From Planctomycetales bacterium (GTDB lineage Bacteria > Planctomycetota > Planctomycetia > Isosphaerales > Isosphaeraceae): a DNA stretch of 64,000 bases. Shown here piece after piece: positions 44,058 to 51,590 of the stretch. Both the position numbers and the translations under genes were made by a program. The stretch is from the NCBI GenBank assembly GCA_027449865.1, contig DAIDKV010000190.1, forward strand, positions 1-64,000, in the 5' to 3' direction. Position 1 is the first letter of the stretch. Every line of letters starts with the position of its first letter. The notes under the pieces are model-generated. The model worked only from the letters and a program-made list of their open reading frames with translations. It was not told the origin of the DNA and did not search any database.

Positions 44058-44085
44058 ATCTTAAACCGATCGCAGATCCTGTCAA
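44058..44085 (-). promoter_or_regulatory. Near-consensus sigma-70 promoter
   Basis: Minus strand TTGACA (perfect), 16 bp, TAAGAT. Points at the gene at 42940-43731. Confidence 0.6.
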
Positions 44086-44104
44086 CGCGAAAATTCCACG
44101 GGTT

Positions 44105-44122
44105 GAAACGGTAGAAACGGTA
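44105..44122 (+). repeat. Tandem 9-bp direct repeat, possible operator
   Basis: GAAACGGTA occurs twice head-to-tail, 20 bp upstream (on the minus strand) of the TTGACA box and about 80 bp before the oxidoreductase gene. It could bind a regulator of either gene. Confidence 0.3.
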
Positions 44123-44200
44123 ACGTGAGCCTTCGGCACCGAGGCACGACCCAACAGCCGATCACTACTTCTTCGAGCCTGGTCGTAGTATCCTGGGCAC

Positions 44201-45277
44201 ATGATCGTCAAGGAGGTCCGATGTCTTCGGGTCGGAGTGCTGGGCTGCGGCCCGATCGCACAGTCTGCGCACCTCGATGCGGTTCGCAAGGCGCGAAACG
44301 CCGAGTTGTATGCGATCTGCGATGTCGCCGACGACCTTAGAGAGCGGATGAAGGCCGTTCACCAGCCTCGGATCGCATACCGCGAGTACGAGGAGATGCT
44401 GGTGGATCCGAAGGTCGAGGCGGTGATCGTCGCGACCGCCGACGCCTTCCACGTCGATGCGGCCCGAGCGGCGATCGAGGCCGGGAAGCACGTCCTGGTT
44501 GAGAAGCCACTGGGACTTTCCGTCGAATCGTGCCGGGAACTTCGAGAGATCGCCGCCCAGGCCGGGATTGTGGCACAGGTCGGCAATAACCGACGATTCG
44601 ATCCGGGAATCGCTTTCGCCAGGCGCTTCGTTACCGAGGAGATTGGTACGCGTATCTCGATCAAGGCCTGGTATCACGACTCACTCTATCGTTACACGAT
44701 GACGGACAACCTGCAACCGATCCCAATCGCGAGCGAATCATCGAGACGTCCGCCGGGGAATCCGAAGGCCGACCGCCGCCGATATTTCCTGCTCACGCAC
44801 GGGAGCCACCTGGTGGACACCGCTCGCTGGTTCGGGGGACCAATCGCGGGCGTCCGGGCCCGCCGACTCGAACGATTCGACGCTTTCTGCTGGTTTGTCT
44901 CGGTCGATTACGAGGACGGTACACTCGGTCATCTCGACCTTCAGATTCCGGTTCGAGGCGATTTCCAGGAGGGCTTCCAGGTCTTCGGCGAGGGCGGGAG
45001 CGTCGAGGGACGCGTACATCTGCCCTGGTTTCACAAGTCGAGCGACGTGGAAGTCTTTTCGGACCAGGACCGCCAGTACCGGCGTGTCCTGGGGGAGGAC
45101 GCACAAACCTACAAACTTCAGGTCGAGGGGTTTGCCGCGACAATCCTCCACGAAGAGCCTCTGGTCGGGGCGACGTTCGACGACGGACTGGCGGCCGTGC
45201 AGACGATGGTCGCCATCGCCCGATCGGTGGAGTCTGGCGAATTCGTCCGGCTGGCGGATGCCAGCGGAGGAGTCTGA
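44201..45277 (+). CDS. Gfo/Idh/MocA-family oxidoreductase
   Basis: NAD(P)-dependent sugar or inositol dehydrogenase-like enzyme of 358 residues. Rossmann start RVGVLGCGPIAQSAHL, YAICDVADD after strand 2, VIVATADAFHVDAARAAIEAGKHVLVEKPLGLSV (the EKP motif with the conserved Lys), and GSHLVDTARWFGG (HxxD-like active-site motif) are present. No signal peptide is seen. A perfect Shine-Dalgarno (AAGGAGGT) sits inside codons 4-6, see findings; upstream of the ATG itself the match is poor. Its stop overlaps the start of the isomerase by 1 nt (TGATG), so the two act together. Confidence 0.9.
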   Translation: MIVKEVRCLRVGVLGCGPIAQSAHLDAVRKARNAELYAICDVADDLRERMKAVHQPRIAYREYEEMLVDPKVEAVIVATADAFHVDAARAAIEAGKHVLVEKPLGLSVESCRELREIAAQAGIVAQVGNNRRFDPGIAFARRFVTEEIGTRISIKAWYHDSLYRYTMTDNLQPIPIASESSRRPPGNPKADRRRYFLLTHGSHLVDTARWFGGPIAGVRARRLERFDAFCWFVSVDYEDGTLGHLDLQIPVRGDFQEGFQVFGEGGSVEGRVHLPWFHKSSDVEVFSDQDRQYRRVLGEDAQTYKLQVEGFAATILHEEPLVGATFDDGLAAVQTMVAIARSVESGEFVRLADASGGV

Positions 45278-46269
45278 TGCACCTCGGAATCATGGCAAGA
45301 ACAATCCCTCGGTCATCTCTGGAGGAGACGCTCAACGCGATCGCTGACCTCGGCATCCGTCAGGTCCAGTTCAACTTCTCGTGCGCCGGGATGCCGACAC
45401 TCCCCGATCGAATCGACGAGGATCTCTGCGTCTGGATCGCCCGTGCCTTCCGCGAACGCGGACTCACCATGACGGCCGTCTCGGGGACGTTCAACCTCTG
45501 TGACCCGGACGCCTCCCGGCTCGCGACGAACCTCCGACGCCTAGGTCTCCTGGCGGCTGCTTGCCGATGGCTCGACACCCGGATTGTGACCCTCTGCACG
45601 GGTACCCTCGACCCGGACAATATGTGGAACGGGCACCCCGGGAACGTCCGGCGGTCGACCTGGGAAACGCTCATCCAGTCGATGCGGGAGGCGGTGAAAC
45701 TCGCCGATCGGCACGAGGTGACACTGGCGTTCGAGCCCGAACGGAACAACGTCGTCCACTCGGTGGCCAGGGCGCGGATGTTACTTGACCAGATCGGCTC
45801 GCCCTGGCTGAAGGTCGTCCTCGACGTGGCCAACCTGATGACGACCCACGACCGCCCGCGACTTGTGGAAATTCTGGATGAGGCTCGCGAGTGGCTTGGC
45901 CCTGAGGTCGTACTCGCGCATGCCAAGATCCCGCCCTACCTGGAGGGCGAGGAGAGAATGTCCAGGATTCGCGAGTTTACCTCGCGGCTGGAGCCGGTGG
46001 ATTGGCTCCATCGGATCGCACTGACCCAGATGGCCGAGCCCTTGAAGGAAGCCGAGGTTTCTCTCTCGGAGGGCGAGGAGAAGTTGCTGGAAGACCCGGT
46101 TCCCGAGGAGCTTCTGTCCCTGCACGAGTACCTCACGTGCTATGTCGGGTCGCTTGGCCACGTTGGATTCACAGGCTCGGCGCCCTATCCCGGCGCCCTC
46201 ATCATGCACGGGATGGCCGAAGAGGACGTGGGCCCGGTCGAGAACATTCTCTCGGGGCTGGTCCACTAG
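45277..46269 (+). CDS. Sugar-phosphate isomerase/epimerase-like TIM-barrel protein
   Basis: AP-endonuclease-2/xylose-isomerase-like TIM barrel of 330 residues. Metal-ligand regions can be read: FEPERNN (Glu), VVLDVANLM (Asp), AHAKIPP (His) and a late LHEYLTCYVGS. A segment (about 215-290; MSRIREFTSRLEPVDWL, VSLSEGEEKLLED) is longer than in typical family members. Its role is likely isomerisation or epimerisation of the keto-sugar made by the upstream oxidoreductase; this is inferred from the pairing. TGATG coupling upstream; polX begins 25 bp downstream. Confidence 0.85.
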   Translation: MHLGIMARTIPRSSLEETLNAIADLGIRQVQFNFSCAGMPTLPDRIDEDLCVWIARAFRERGLTMTAVSGTFNLCDPDASRLATNLRRLGLLAAACRWLDTRIVTLCTGTLDPDNMWNGHPGNVRRSTWETLIQSMREAVKLADRHEVTLAFEPERNNVVHSVARARMLLDQIGSPWLKVVLDVANLMTTHDRPRLVEILDEAREWLGPEVVLAHAKIPPYLEGEERMSRIREFTSRLEPVDWLHRIALTQMAEPLKEAEVSLSEGEEKLLEDPVPEELLSLHEYLTCYVGSLGHVGFTGSAPYPGALIMHGMAEEDVGPVENILSGLVH

Positions 46270-46294
46270 GCTCGCGTACTTCGAGGAGATTTTC

Positions 46295-48022
46295 ATGGAG
46301 ACGGGACGGATTGCCCAGATCCTCGACGAGATGGGGACGATGCTGGAAATCAACGGGGAGAATCCGTTCCGATGCCGGGCCTATCACACGGCGGCTCAGT
46401 CGCTGATGAATCTGCCCGACGAGCTTTCGGAAATGATCGCCGACGGACGGCTGGCGGAAGTCGCCGGCATCGGCGAAACAATGTATACGAAGATCGTGCA
46501 GCTCGCCACGACCGGCCATCTGCCGTCCTACGACGAGTTGCGACGGAAGACACCACCGGGGCTCGTCGCCCTTCTTCGCATCCCTGGGCTTGGGCCCAAG
46601 AAGATCAAGGCACTCCGCGAAGACCTCAGGATCGAGAGCCTCGCCGACCTTCGCTCCGCGGCGGAGTCGGGGAAGATCGCGGGGGTAAAGGGATTCGGCG
46701 AGAAGACGGAGAAAAAGATCCTCGAGGGGATTGCGTTCGTCGAGAAGTCGGGCGACCGCATCCTCCAGAGCCACGCCCTGCGGCTGGTCGCCCCGATTCT
46801 GGAGGCTGTCCGCCAGCACCCGGCCGTCCTCCGCGCCGAGTATTGCGGGAGCCTCCGCCGTCGGGCCGAGACAATCGGTGATCTCGATGTCCTCTTCAGC
46901 TCTAGCAACCCACCCGAGGTGATCGATCGATTCGTCAAGCTGCCGCAGGTGGCGGCCGTCCTGGCCCATGGCCCGACGAAGGCAAGCGTCCGGCTCGCGG
47001 ACGGCGTCCAGTGTGATCTCCGGGGTGTGGAGGACGATCAGTTCGCCTTCGCCCTGCATTATTTCACCGGGTCGAAGGCGCACAACATCGCGATGCGAAA
47101 GCGAGCCCTGGCTCGCGGGCTCTCGCTCAATGAATATGCTCTCTCGGGCCAGAACACCTCGATTCCCTGCCGGACCGAGGCTGAACTGTTCGCGGCCCTT
47201 GGCCTCTCGTACATCCCGCCCGAGCTTCGCGAGGACACCGGTGAGCTGGAAGCCGCCGAGCAGGAACGCTTACCCCGCCTGATCGAGCGGTCGGAACTGC
47301 GGGGGACGTTCCACTGCCACTCCGTCTGGAGCGACGGCGGCGCGACGATCGCCGAGATGGCCGAGGCGGCCCGCGATCGGGGACTGGAGTATCTCGGGAT
47401 CGCCGACCACTCGCGCTCGGCCGCCTACGCGGGCGGGCTCTCGATCGATCGCGTCCGCGACCAGTGGGCGGAGATCGACACACTGAACAGGAAGCTCGGG
47501 CCGAGGTTCCACATATTCAAGGGGACGGAGTGCGACATCCTCGCCGACGGTTCGCTCGACTATCCCGACGATCTCCTGGATGGCTTCGATTACGTCGTGG
47601 CGAGTGTTCATTCGAGCTTTGGCCTTCCTCGGGAGGCGATGACCGCCCGGCTGGTCCGCGCGGTCTCCCATCCCCGGGTGACGATGCTGGGTCACCCGAC
47701 CGGTCGGCTTTTACTGGCCCGCGACGGATACTCCGTCGACCTCGACGCCGTGATCGAGGCCGCAGCGCGAGCAGGGACCGCGATCGAGATCAATGCGAAT
47801 CCCCATCGGCTTGACCTCGATGCCCCGCACTGCCGGCGAGCACGAGACCGAAAGGTCCCGATCGCCATCAATCCCGACGCCCACTCCATCGAAGGACTCG
47901 ACGACCTGGAATTCGGGATCTCGGTGGCGCGCCGGGCCTGGCTTCAGGCTGGGGACGTCTGGAATACCCTCCCGCTCGACGAGATGGACCGAAAGCTGAA
48001 AGAACAGCGTCGACGTCGCTGA
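46295..48022 (+). CDS. polX: DNA polymerase/3'-5' exonuclease PolX (PolX + PHP)
   Basis: Family X DNA polymerase for gap-filling repair. N-terminal helix-hairpin-helix region (INGENPFRCRAYHTAAQSL, LRIPGLGPKKIKAL, VKGFGEKTEKKIL), then the nucleotidyl-transferase core YCGSLRRRAETIGDLDVLF (GS and DxD catalytic pair) and VQCDLRGV (third Asp). The C-terminal PHP phosphoesterase has FHCHSVWSDGGATIAEMAE, IADHSRSAAYAGGL, KGTECDIL, VASVHSSF, HPTGRLL and INPDAHS, with metal ligands apparently intact. Length 575 is normal. Start follows CGAGGAGATTTTC; the ORF-track start is 51 codons earlier and lies within the isomerase gene. Confidence 0.94.
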   Translation: METGRIAQILDEMGTMLEINGENPFRCRAYHTAAQSLMNLPDELSEMIADGRLAEVAGIGETMYTKIVQLATTGHLPSYDELRRKTPPGLVALLRIPGLGPKKIKALREDLRIESLADLRSAAESGKIAGVKGFGEKTEKKILEGIAFVEKSGDRILQSHALRLVAPILEAVRQHPAVLRAEYCGSLRRRAETIGDLDVLFSSSNPPEVIDRFVKLPQVAAVLAHGPTKASVRLADGVQCDLRGVEDDQFAFALHYFTGSKAHNIAMRKRALARGLSLNEYALSGQNTSIPCRTEAELFAALGLSYIPPELREDTGELEAAEQERLPRLIERSELRGTFHCHSVWSDGGATIAEMAEAARDRGLEYLGIADHSRSAAYAGGLSIDRVRDQWAEIDTLNRKLGPRFHIFKGTECDILADGSLDYPDDLLDGFDYVVASVHSSFGLPREAMTARLVRAVSHPRVTMLGHPTGRLLLARDGYSVDLDAVIEAAARAGTAIEINANPHRLDLDAPHCRRARDRKVPIAINPDAHSIEGLDDLEFGISVARRAWLQAGDVWNTLPLDEMDRKLKEQRRRR

Positions 48023-48074
48023 GAATCGCTTGCAATCGGAAGACCGATGTCCGAAGAGTCGAGAAGCCGCGCCC

Positions 48075-48102
48075 TTGCGGGGGGGGGCGCCGTGTCTATA
48101 AT
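48075..48102 (+). promoter_or_regulatory. Predicted sigma-70 promoter of the DUF2203 gene
   Basis: TTGCGG, 16 bp (including a G7 run), TATAAT (perfect -10). Predicted start near 48109. The 330-bp gap between polX and DUF2203 holds this promoter and the leader. Confidence 0.5.
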
Positions 48103-48116
48103 GAACTGGATGACAG

Positions 48117-48154
48117 GGCATGAAAGGTCGGCGGAGACTCCTGGTCTTCATGCC
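48117..48154 (+). promoter_or_regulatory. Hairpin in the DUF2203 leader
   Basis: An 8-bp perfect stem GGCATGAA/TTCATGCC starts about 8 nt after the predicted transcription start; the loop can fold further (GGA/TCC). The leader runs about 240 nt to the ATG. No known riboswitch class is recognised. Confidence 0.4.
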
Positions 48155-48352
48155 ATCGTCGATGTCGATCGGTGCTACGGCAGTCCATTCGCGAAGGACG
48201 GAGCGCCGACTTTTCCACGGACCTCGCGCGCGGCGGCACCGACCGCTTTCCTGTATCGACTCCCGGTCGTGGCACGGATGTTGTAGCTCGTCCACCGGAC
48301 GGATTCTGGTCGTGGTGATCGTTCTCATCGATCCTTGTGCAGGATTACCCAC

Positions 48353-48814
48353 ATGGCCCCAGCAAAACCGACCGCGGAGAAGAGGCGCCGGTACTACACG
48401 GTTGAAGAGGCGAACAAGGCCCTGCCGCTGGTCCGCATGATCGTCGGCGACATCGTCCGCCAGTATCGAGTTGTCGAGGAATGGCAGCAGCGCCTCTCGG
48501 TGGTGGCGAAAGACCGTCGCCGGACGACGAACGACCTTTACTCGGAGGAGCTGGCGCAGAGCCAGTCGGAGCTGGATGCCGAGGAAAGCAAGCTGCTGAA
48601 CTACATTGAAGAGCTTCGGAAGCTCGGCGTGGAATTGAAGGGGGCCGACGGGCTCTGCGATTTCTACTGCCTGATGGAGGGCCGGGAGGTCTTTCTTTGC
48701 TGGAAGCTCGGCGAGCCGGAGGTGAAATACTGGCATGAGCTCGACGCGGGCTTCGCGGGACGTCGGCCCCTCCCGAGTGTCGCCGCCGCATCCGAGGTCG
48801 CGGGACGGCGCTGA
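48353..48814 (+). CDS. DUF2203-domain protein
   Basis: A 153-residue cytoplasmic protein of the DUF2203 family: RRYYTVEEANKALPLVRMIVGDIV is its N-terminal signature. A central coiled-coil helix (SEELAQSQSELDAEESKLLNYIEELRKLG) and the C-terminal DFYCLMEGREVFLCWKLGEPEVKYWHELD follow. No enzyme activity is known for the family as far as I recall. Start follows AGGATTACCCAC. It is preceded by its own promoter and long leader, and followed after 140 bp by cmk-plsC. Confidence 0.9.
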   Translation: MAPAKPTAEKRRRYYTVEEANKALPLVRMIVGDIVRQYRVVEEWQQRLSVVAKDRRRTTNDLYSEELAQSQSELDAEESKLLNYIEELRKLGVELKGADGLCDFYCLMEGREVFLCWKLGEPEVKYWHELDAGFAGRRPLPSVAAASEVAGRR

Positions 48815-48865
48815 CGGATCGATTCGATTCTCGGGCCGGACAATCGCACGGCCCTCGGGATTCGC

Positions 48866-48911
48866 TATAATCACGAGGCCCAGCCTCCGGGTTGTTCCGG
48901 ACGGCTGGGCC
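48866..48911 (+). promoter_or_regulatory. -10 element and 5'-end hairpin upstream of cmk
   Basis: TATAAT at 48866-48871 is followed by a long stem-loop 48877-48911: GGCCCAGCC/GGCTGGGCC plus inner TCCGG/CCGGA, then TTTG. If TATAAT is the -10, the hairpin would begin at the transcript 5' end. The alternative is a terminator of the DUF2203 gene, though the T-run is short. Confidence 0.45.
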
Positions 48912-48955
48912 TTTGTGCTGTCGGACCCGAGGAGCCCGATCGCGGGCGGTTGCGA

Positions 48956-49642
48956 ATGGGACAGGTGGTGACGATCGATGGACCGGCCGGAGCCGGCAAG
49001 AGCACGGTCGCCCGAAAGCTGGCCGAGCGTCTGGGCTGGCACTTCCTCGACACCGGCGCGATGTACCGCGCTGTCACGCTCGCCGCGATCCGGGCCGGCA
49101 TCGACCTCGGCGATGAGCCCTCGCGGGCGAGGCTCGTCCGTGCGGTCTCCGTGGAGCTGACACCCGACTCGGTCCGGCTCGACGGCGTCGATGTCTCGGC
49201 CGCGATCCGGAGCATCGAGGTGACACGAGCGACGGGCACCCTGGCCGATAGTCCTTCGGTCCGCGCCCTGCTCCGGGAGTGGCAACGCGCTTTCGCTCGC
49301 GATCGGAACGTCGTTACCGAGGGCCGCGATCAGGGGACGGTCGTCTTTCCCGACGCCTTCCGGAAGTTCTTTCTGACCGCCTCCGACGAGCAGCGCGCCC
49401 TCCGTCGCCTGGAGGACTATCGAACCAGGGGTCAAACCGTGGCCGGCGATCTCAACGCGGTCCTCCGCGAGATCCAGGACCGAGACGCCCGCGACACCGC
49501 CCGAGCCATCGCGCCCATGCGGCCCGCCGACGACGCCATCGTGATCGACTCCACCGGCCTTGGCGTCGAGGAGGTCGTCGAGGTCCTGTTGGAAGCCATC
49601 CAGAAGGCAGGCGCCGCGGTTCCGACGGAGGCCCCGACGTGA
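48956..49642 (+). CDS. cmk: Cytidylate kinase
   Basis: Phosphorylates CMP and dCMP in nucleotide salvage; cytoplasmic. P-loop IDGPAGAGKSTVARKLAE at residue 8-25, then FLDTGAMYRAVTLAA (CMP-binding), VTEGRDQGTVVFPDA (GRDxGTVVFP motif) and the lid with ARDTARAIAPM. Length 228 is typical. ATG 48956 is preferred over TTG 48950. The last codons overlap the acyltransferase start by 4 nt (GTGA), so the two are translationally coupled, an arrangement also found in other phyla. Confidence 0.94.
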   Translation: MGQVVTIDGPAGAGKSTVARKLAERLGWHFLDTGAMYRAVTLAAIRAGIDLGDEPSRARLVRAVSVELTPDSVRLDGVDVSAAIRSIEVTRATGTLADSPSVRALLREWQRAFARDRNVVTEGRDQGTVVFPDAFRKFFLTASDEQRALRRLEDYRTRGQTVAGDLNAVLREIQDRDARDTARAIAPMRPADDAIVIDSTGLGVEEVVEVLLEAIQKAGAAVPTEAPT

Positions 49643-50370
49643 GTGATCCCACCTCCCCGATCGACCCATCGACGACCACCGCTCCTCCCGGACGCTCCCG
49701 AGCCCGCCCATCGCCCGATGGCCGCGATCGCTCCCCTGCCCTGCTTCTCTGGTACCAGATCGTGCGCTGCGCGGCCGGCACAATGGCCACCGTTCTGCTG
49801 CAATGGCGCGCGACCGGACATCGAAACGTCCCCGAGTCGGGCGGCGTTCTGCTGATCTCAAACCATCTGAGCTTCCTCGACGTCTTCTTCCTCGGCATTC
49901 CCCTCCGTCGCCCGCTCAATTACGTGGCCCGGTCGACCCTCTTCCTCCCCGTGCTCGGCACCCTGATCCGATCCGTTGGCGGGTTTCCGATCCAGCGCGA
50001 GGGCATCGGAGTCTCCGGCATGAAGGAGACGCTCGGTAGACTTCGCTCCGGCGGGATCGTCACCCTCTTTCCCGAAGGAACCCGAAGCGCCGACGGCGAA
50101 CTCGGGCCGCTCAAGCCCGGAATCGCCCTCCTGGTTCGCCGCGCCCGGACTCCCATAGTCCCCGTGGGACTCAGCGGGACGTTTGAAGTCTGGCCGCGAT
50201 CGCGTTTCTGGCTCGCGCCACACCCCATTCGCATCCATTTCGGCAAGGCCATCACGCCCGAGGAACTCGAAGGTCTCGAAAACGAGGCCGTAACCGAGCT
50301 TCTTGCTTCTCGAATGCAAGAATGCCGGCGCGAAGCAGTCAACATGTTACGCTCCGACCTCGCCTGCTAG
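49639..50370 (+). CDS. plsC: 1-acyl-sn-glycerol-3-phosphate acyltransferase (PlsC type)
   Basis: Membrane-associated lysophospholipid acyltransferase for phosphatidic acid synthesis. GTG start overlapping the cmk stop. After a Pro/Ser/Thr-rich N-terminus (about 35 residues) and a hydrophobic helix (LLLWYQIVRCAAGTMATVLL), the family motifs appear: SNHLSFLDVFF (NHxxxxD, catalytic), FPIQREGI, TLFPEGTRSADGEL (FPEGTRS) and IVPVGLSGTFE (late motif). Length 243 fits. The final segment is Glu/Leu-rich. Confidence 0.92.
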   Translation: MSDPTSPIDPSTTTAPPGRSRARPSPDGRDRSPALLLWYQIVRCAAGTMATVLLQWRATGHRNVPESGGVLLISNHLSFLDVFFLGIPLRRPLNYVARSTLFLPVLGTLIRSVGGFPIQREGIGVSGMKETLGRLRSGGIVTLFPEGTRSADGELGPLKPGIALLVRRARTPIVPVGLSGTFEVWPRSRFWLAPHPIRIHFGKAITPEELEGLENEAVTELLASRMQECRREAVNMLRSDLAC

Positions 50371-50540
50371 GGCGAGAGCGATGTTCGCGAGTCTGATTCC
50401 GATACTCGAATTCATCGATAAGAAGCAAGTAAACCCTCAAACAAGGTCTGTTTTTGCCCGTCTCGCGCGGGTCATCCCGCCGTCACCAGAGGGAAAAGAT
50501 TCGGCGGACGGAGCAGGCGTGAAAGGGAGAGAGATTGATC

Positions 50541-51500
50541 ATGACAAACGGCCAATTTCACAGGCGTGAGTGGATTGCTGGGGGAGCGGCGTTGCTGGCC
50601 GGAGGCGCGGCGGTTCTGGAGAGCAAGGCCGGCGCCCGGGCTTCGGGGGTCGGCCAGGGGTCGCCGTTCATCCTCGGCCTGAATACCAGCACGCTTCGGG
50701 GCCACAAGCTCACGATCGTCGAGGAGATCGCGATCGCCGAGAAGGCGGGATACGGCGGGATGGAGCCCTGGGTCGAGGAGCTGGAACGATACTCGTCGAC
50801 GGGCGGTTCGCTTGAGGATCTGGGCAAGCGGTTCCGCGACGCCGGAATCTCGGTGGAGAGCACCATCGGATTTTTCCCCTGGATCGTGGACGACCAGGCC
50901 AGGCGGCAGGAGGGGCTGGAATCGGCCCGCCGGGCGATGGAGATGGTTCGGAAGGTTGGCGGGAAGCGGCTGGCCGCGCCACCGGTCGGAGCCACGGATC
51001 AACCGATGACCGACTATCGGCGGATGGCGGAGCGTTATCGGGCTCTGCTGGAGCTGGGCGATCGGATGGGGGTCGTCCCCGAGCTGGAGGTCTGGGGGTT
51101 CTCGAAGACGCTCTCGCGGCTGAGTGAGGCGGCGATGGTCGCGATCGAGGCCGATCATCCATCAGCCTGCATTCTTCCCGATGTTTATCATTTGCATCGT
51201 GGCGGTGGCGGACTGGGTGGGGTGAAGCTGCTGGCGCCTCGGTCGATCCACGTGTTCCACTTCAACGACTATCCGGCCGAGCCGCCGCGCGAGAAGCTCA
51301 CGGATGCGATGCGGGTTTATCCGGGCGACGGCGTCGCGCCGCTCTCGAAGCTGCTCGGCGACCTGGCCGAGGGCGGGTTCCGGGTGATGCTTTCCCTGGA
51401 ACTCTTCAACCGAAGTTACTGGGCCCAGGACCCACTAACGGTCGCCCGGACCGGCTGCGAGAAGATGAAGGCGCTGGTGCGGGGAGTGGCGAAGTCCTGA
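50541..51500 (+). CDS. Tat-exported TIM-barrel sugar isomerase/epimerase-like protein
   Basis: A 319-residue AP-endonuclease-2-like barrel with a twin-arginine-type signal (FHRREWIAGGAALLAGGAAVLE). The body shows LGLNTSTLRGHKLTIVEEIAIAEKAGYGGME, VPELEVWGFSK (Glu ligand), ILPDVYHLHRGGGG (Asp/His ligands), VFHFNDYP (His) and LSLELFNRSYW (late Glu). This is the secreted sugar-phosphate-isomerase-like group common in planctomycetes. Start follows GGGAGAGAGATTGATC. Monocistronic, followed by the hairpin at 51526. Substrate unknown. Confidence 0.85.
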   Translation: MTNGQFHRREWIAGGAALLAGGAAVLESKAGARASGVGQGSPFILGLNTSTLRGHKLTIVEEIAIAEKAGYGGMEPWVEELERYSSTGGSLEDLGKRFRDAGISVESTIGFFPWIVDDQARRQEGLESARRAMEMVRKVGGKRLAAPPVGATDQPMTDYRRMAERYRALLELGDRMGVVPELEVWGFSKTLSRLSEAAMVAIEADHPSACILPDVYHLHRGGGGLGGVKLLAPRSIHVFHFNDYPAEPPREKLTDAMRVYPGDGVAPLSKLLGDLAEGGFRVMLSLELFNRSYWAQDPLTVARTGCEKMKALVRGVAKS

Positions 51501-51525
51501 AAAAAAGGTGCTCTGGGCGCGCGGC

Positions 51526-51559
51526 GAGGCGGGCGCTTCCTTTCGGAAGCGCCCGCCTC
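51526..51559. terminator. Bidirectional hairpin between convergent genes
   Basis: A perfect 15-bp stem GAGGCGGGCGCTTCC/GGAAGCGCCCGCCTC with a TTTC loop, placed between the isomerase stop and the giant gene stop. No immediate T-tract on either side; an A7 run (51500-51506) gives a T7 on the minus strand about 20 nt later. Confidence 0.55.
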
Positions 51560-51590
51560 TGTTACGATCCGAGTAGGGTTGTCGCGGAGA

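Noticed and set aside
48047-48286. 79-aa plus-strand ORF in the DUF2203 leader
   Set aside because: Starts upstream of the predicted promoter, has no domain, and a structured leader explains the region better.
47711-49861. 716-aa minus-strand ORF
   Set aside because: Crosses polX, DUF2203, cmk and plsC in antisense; no domain content.
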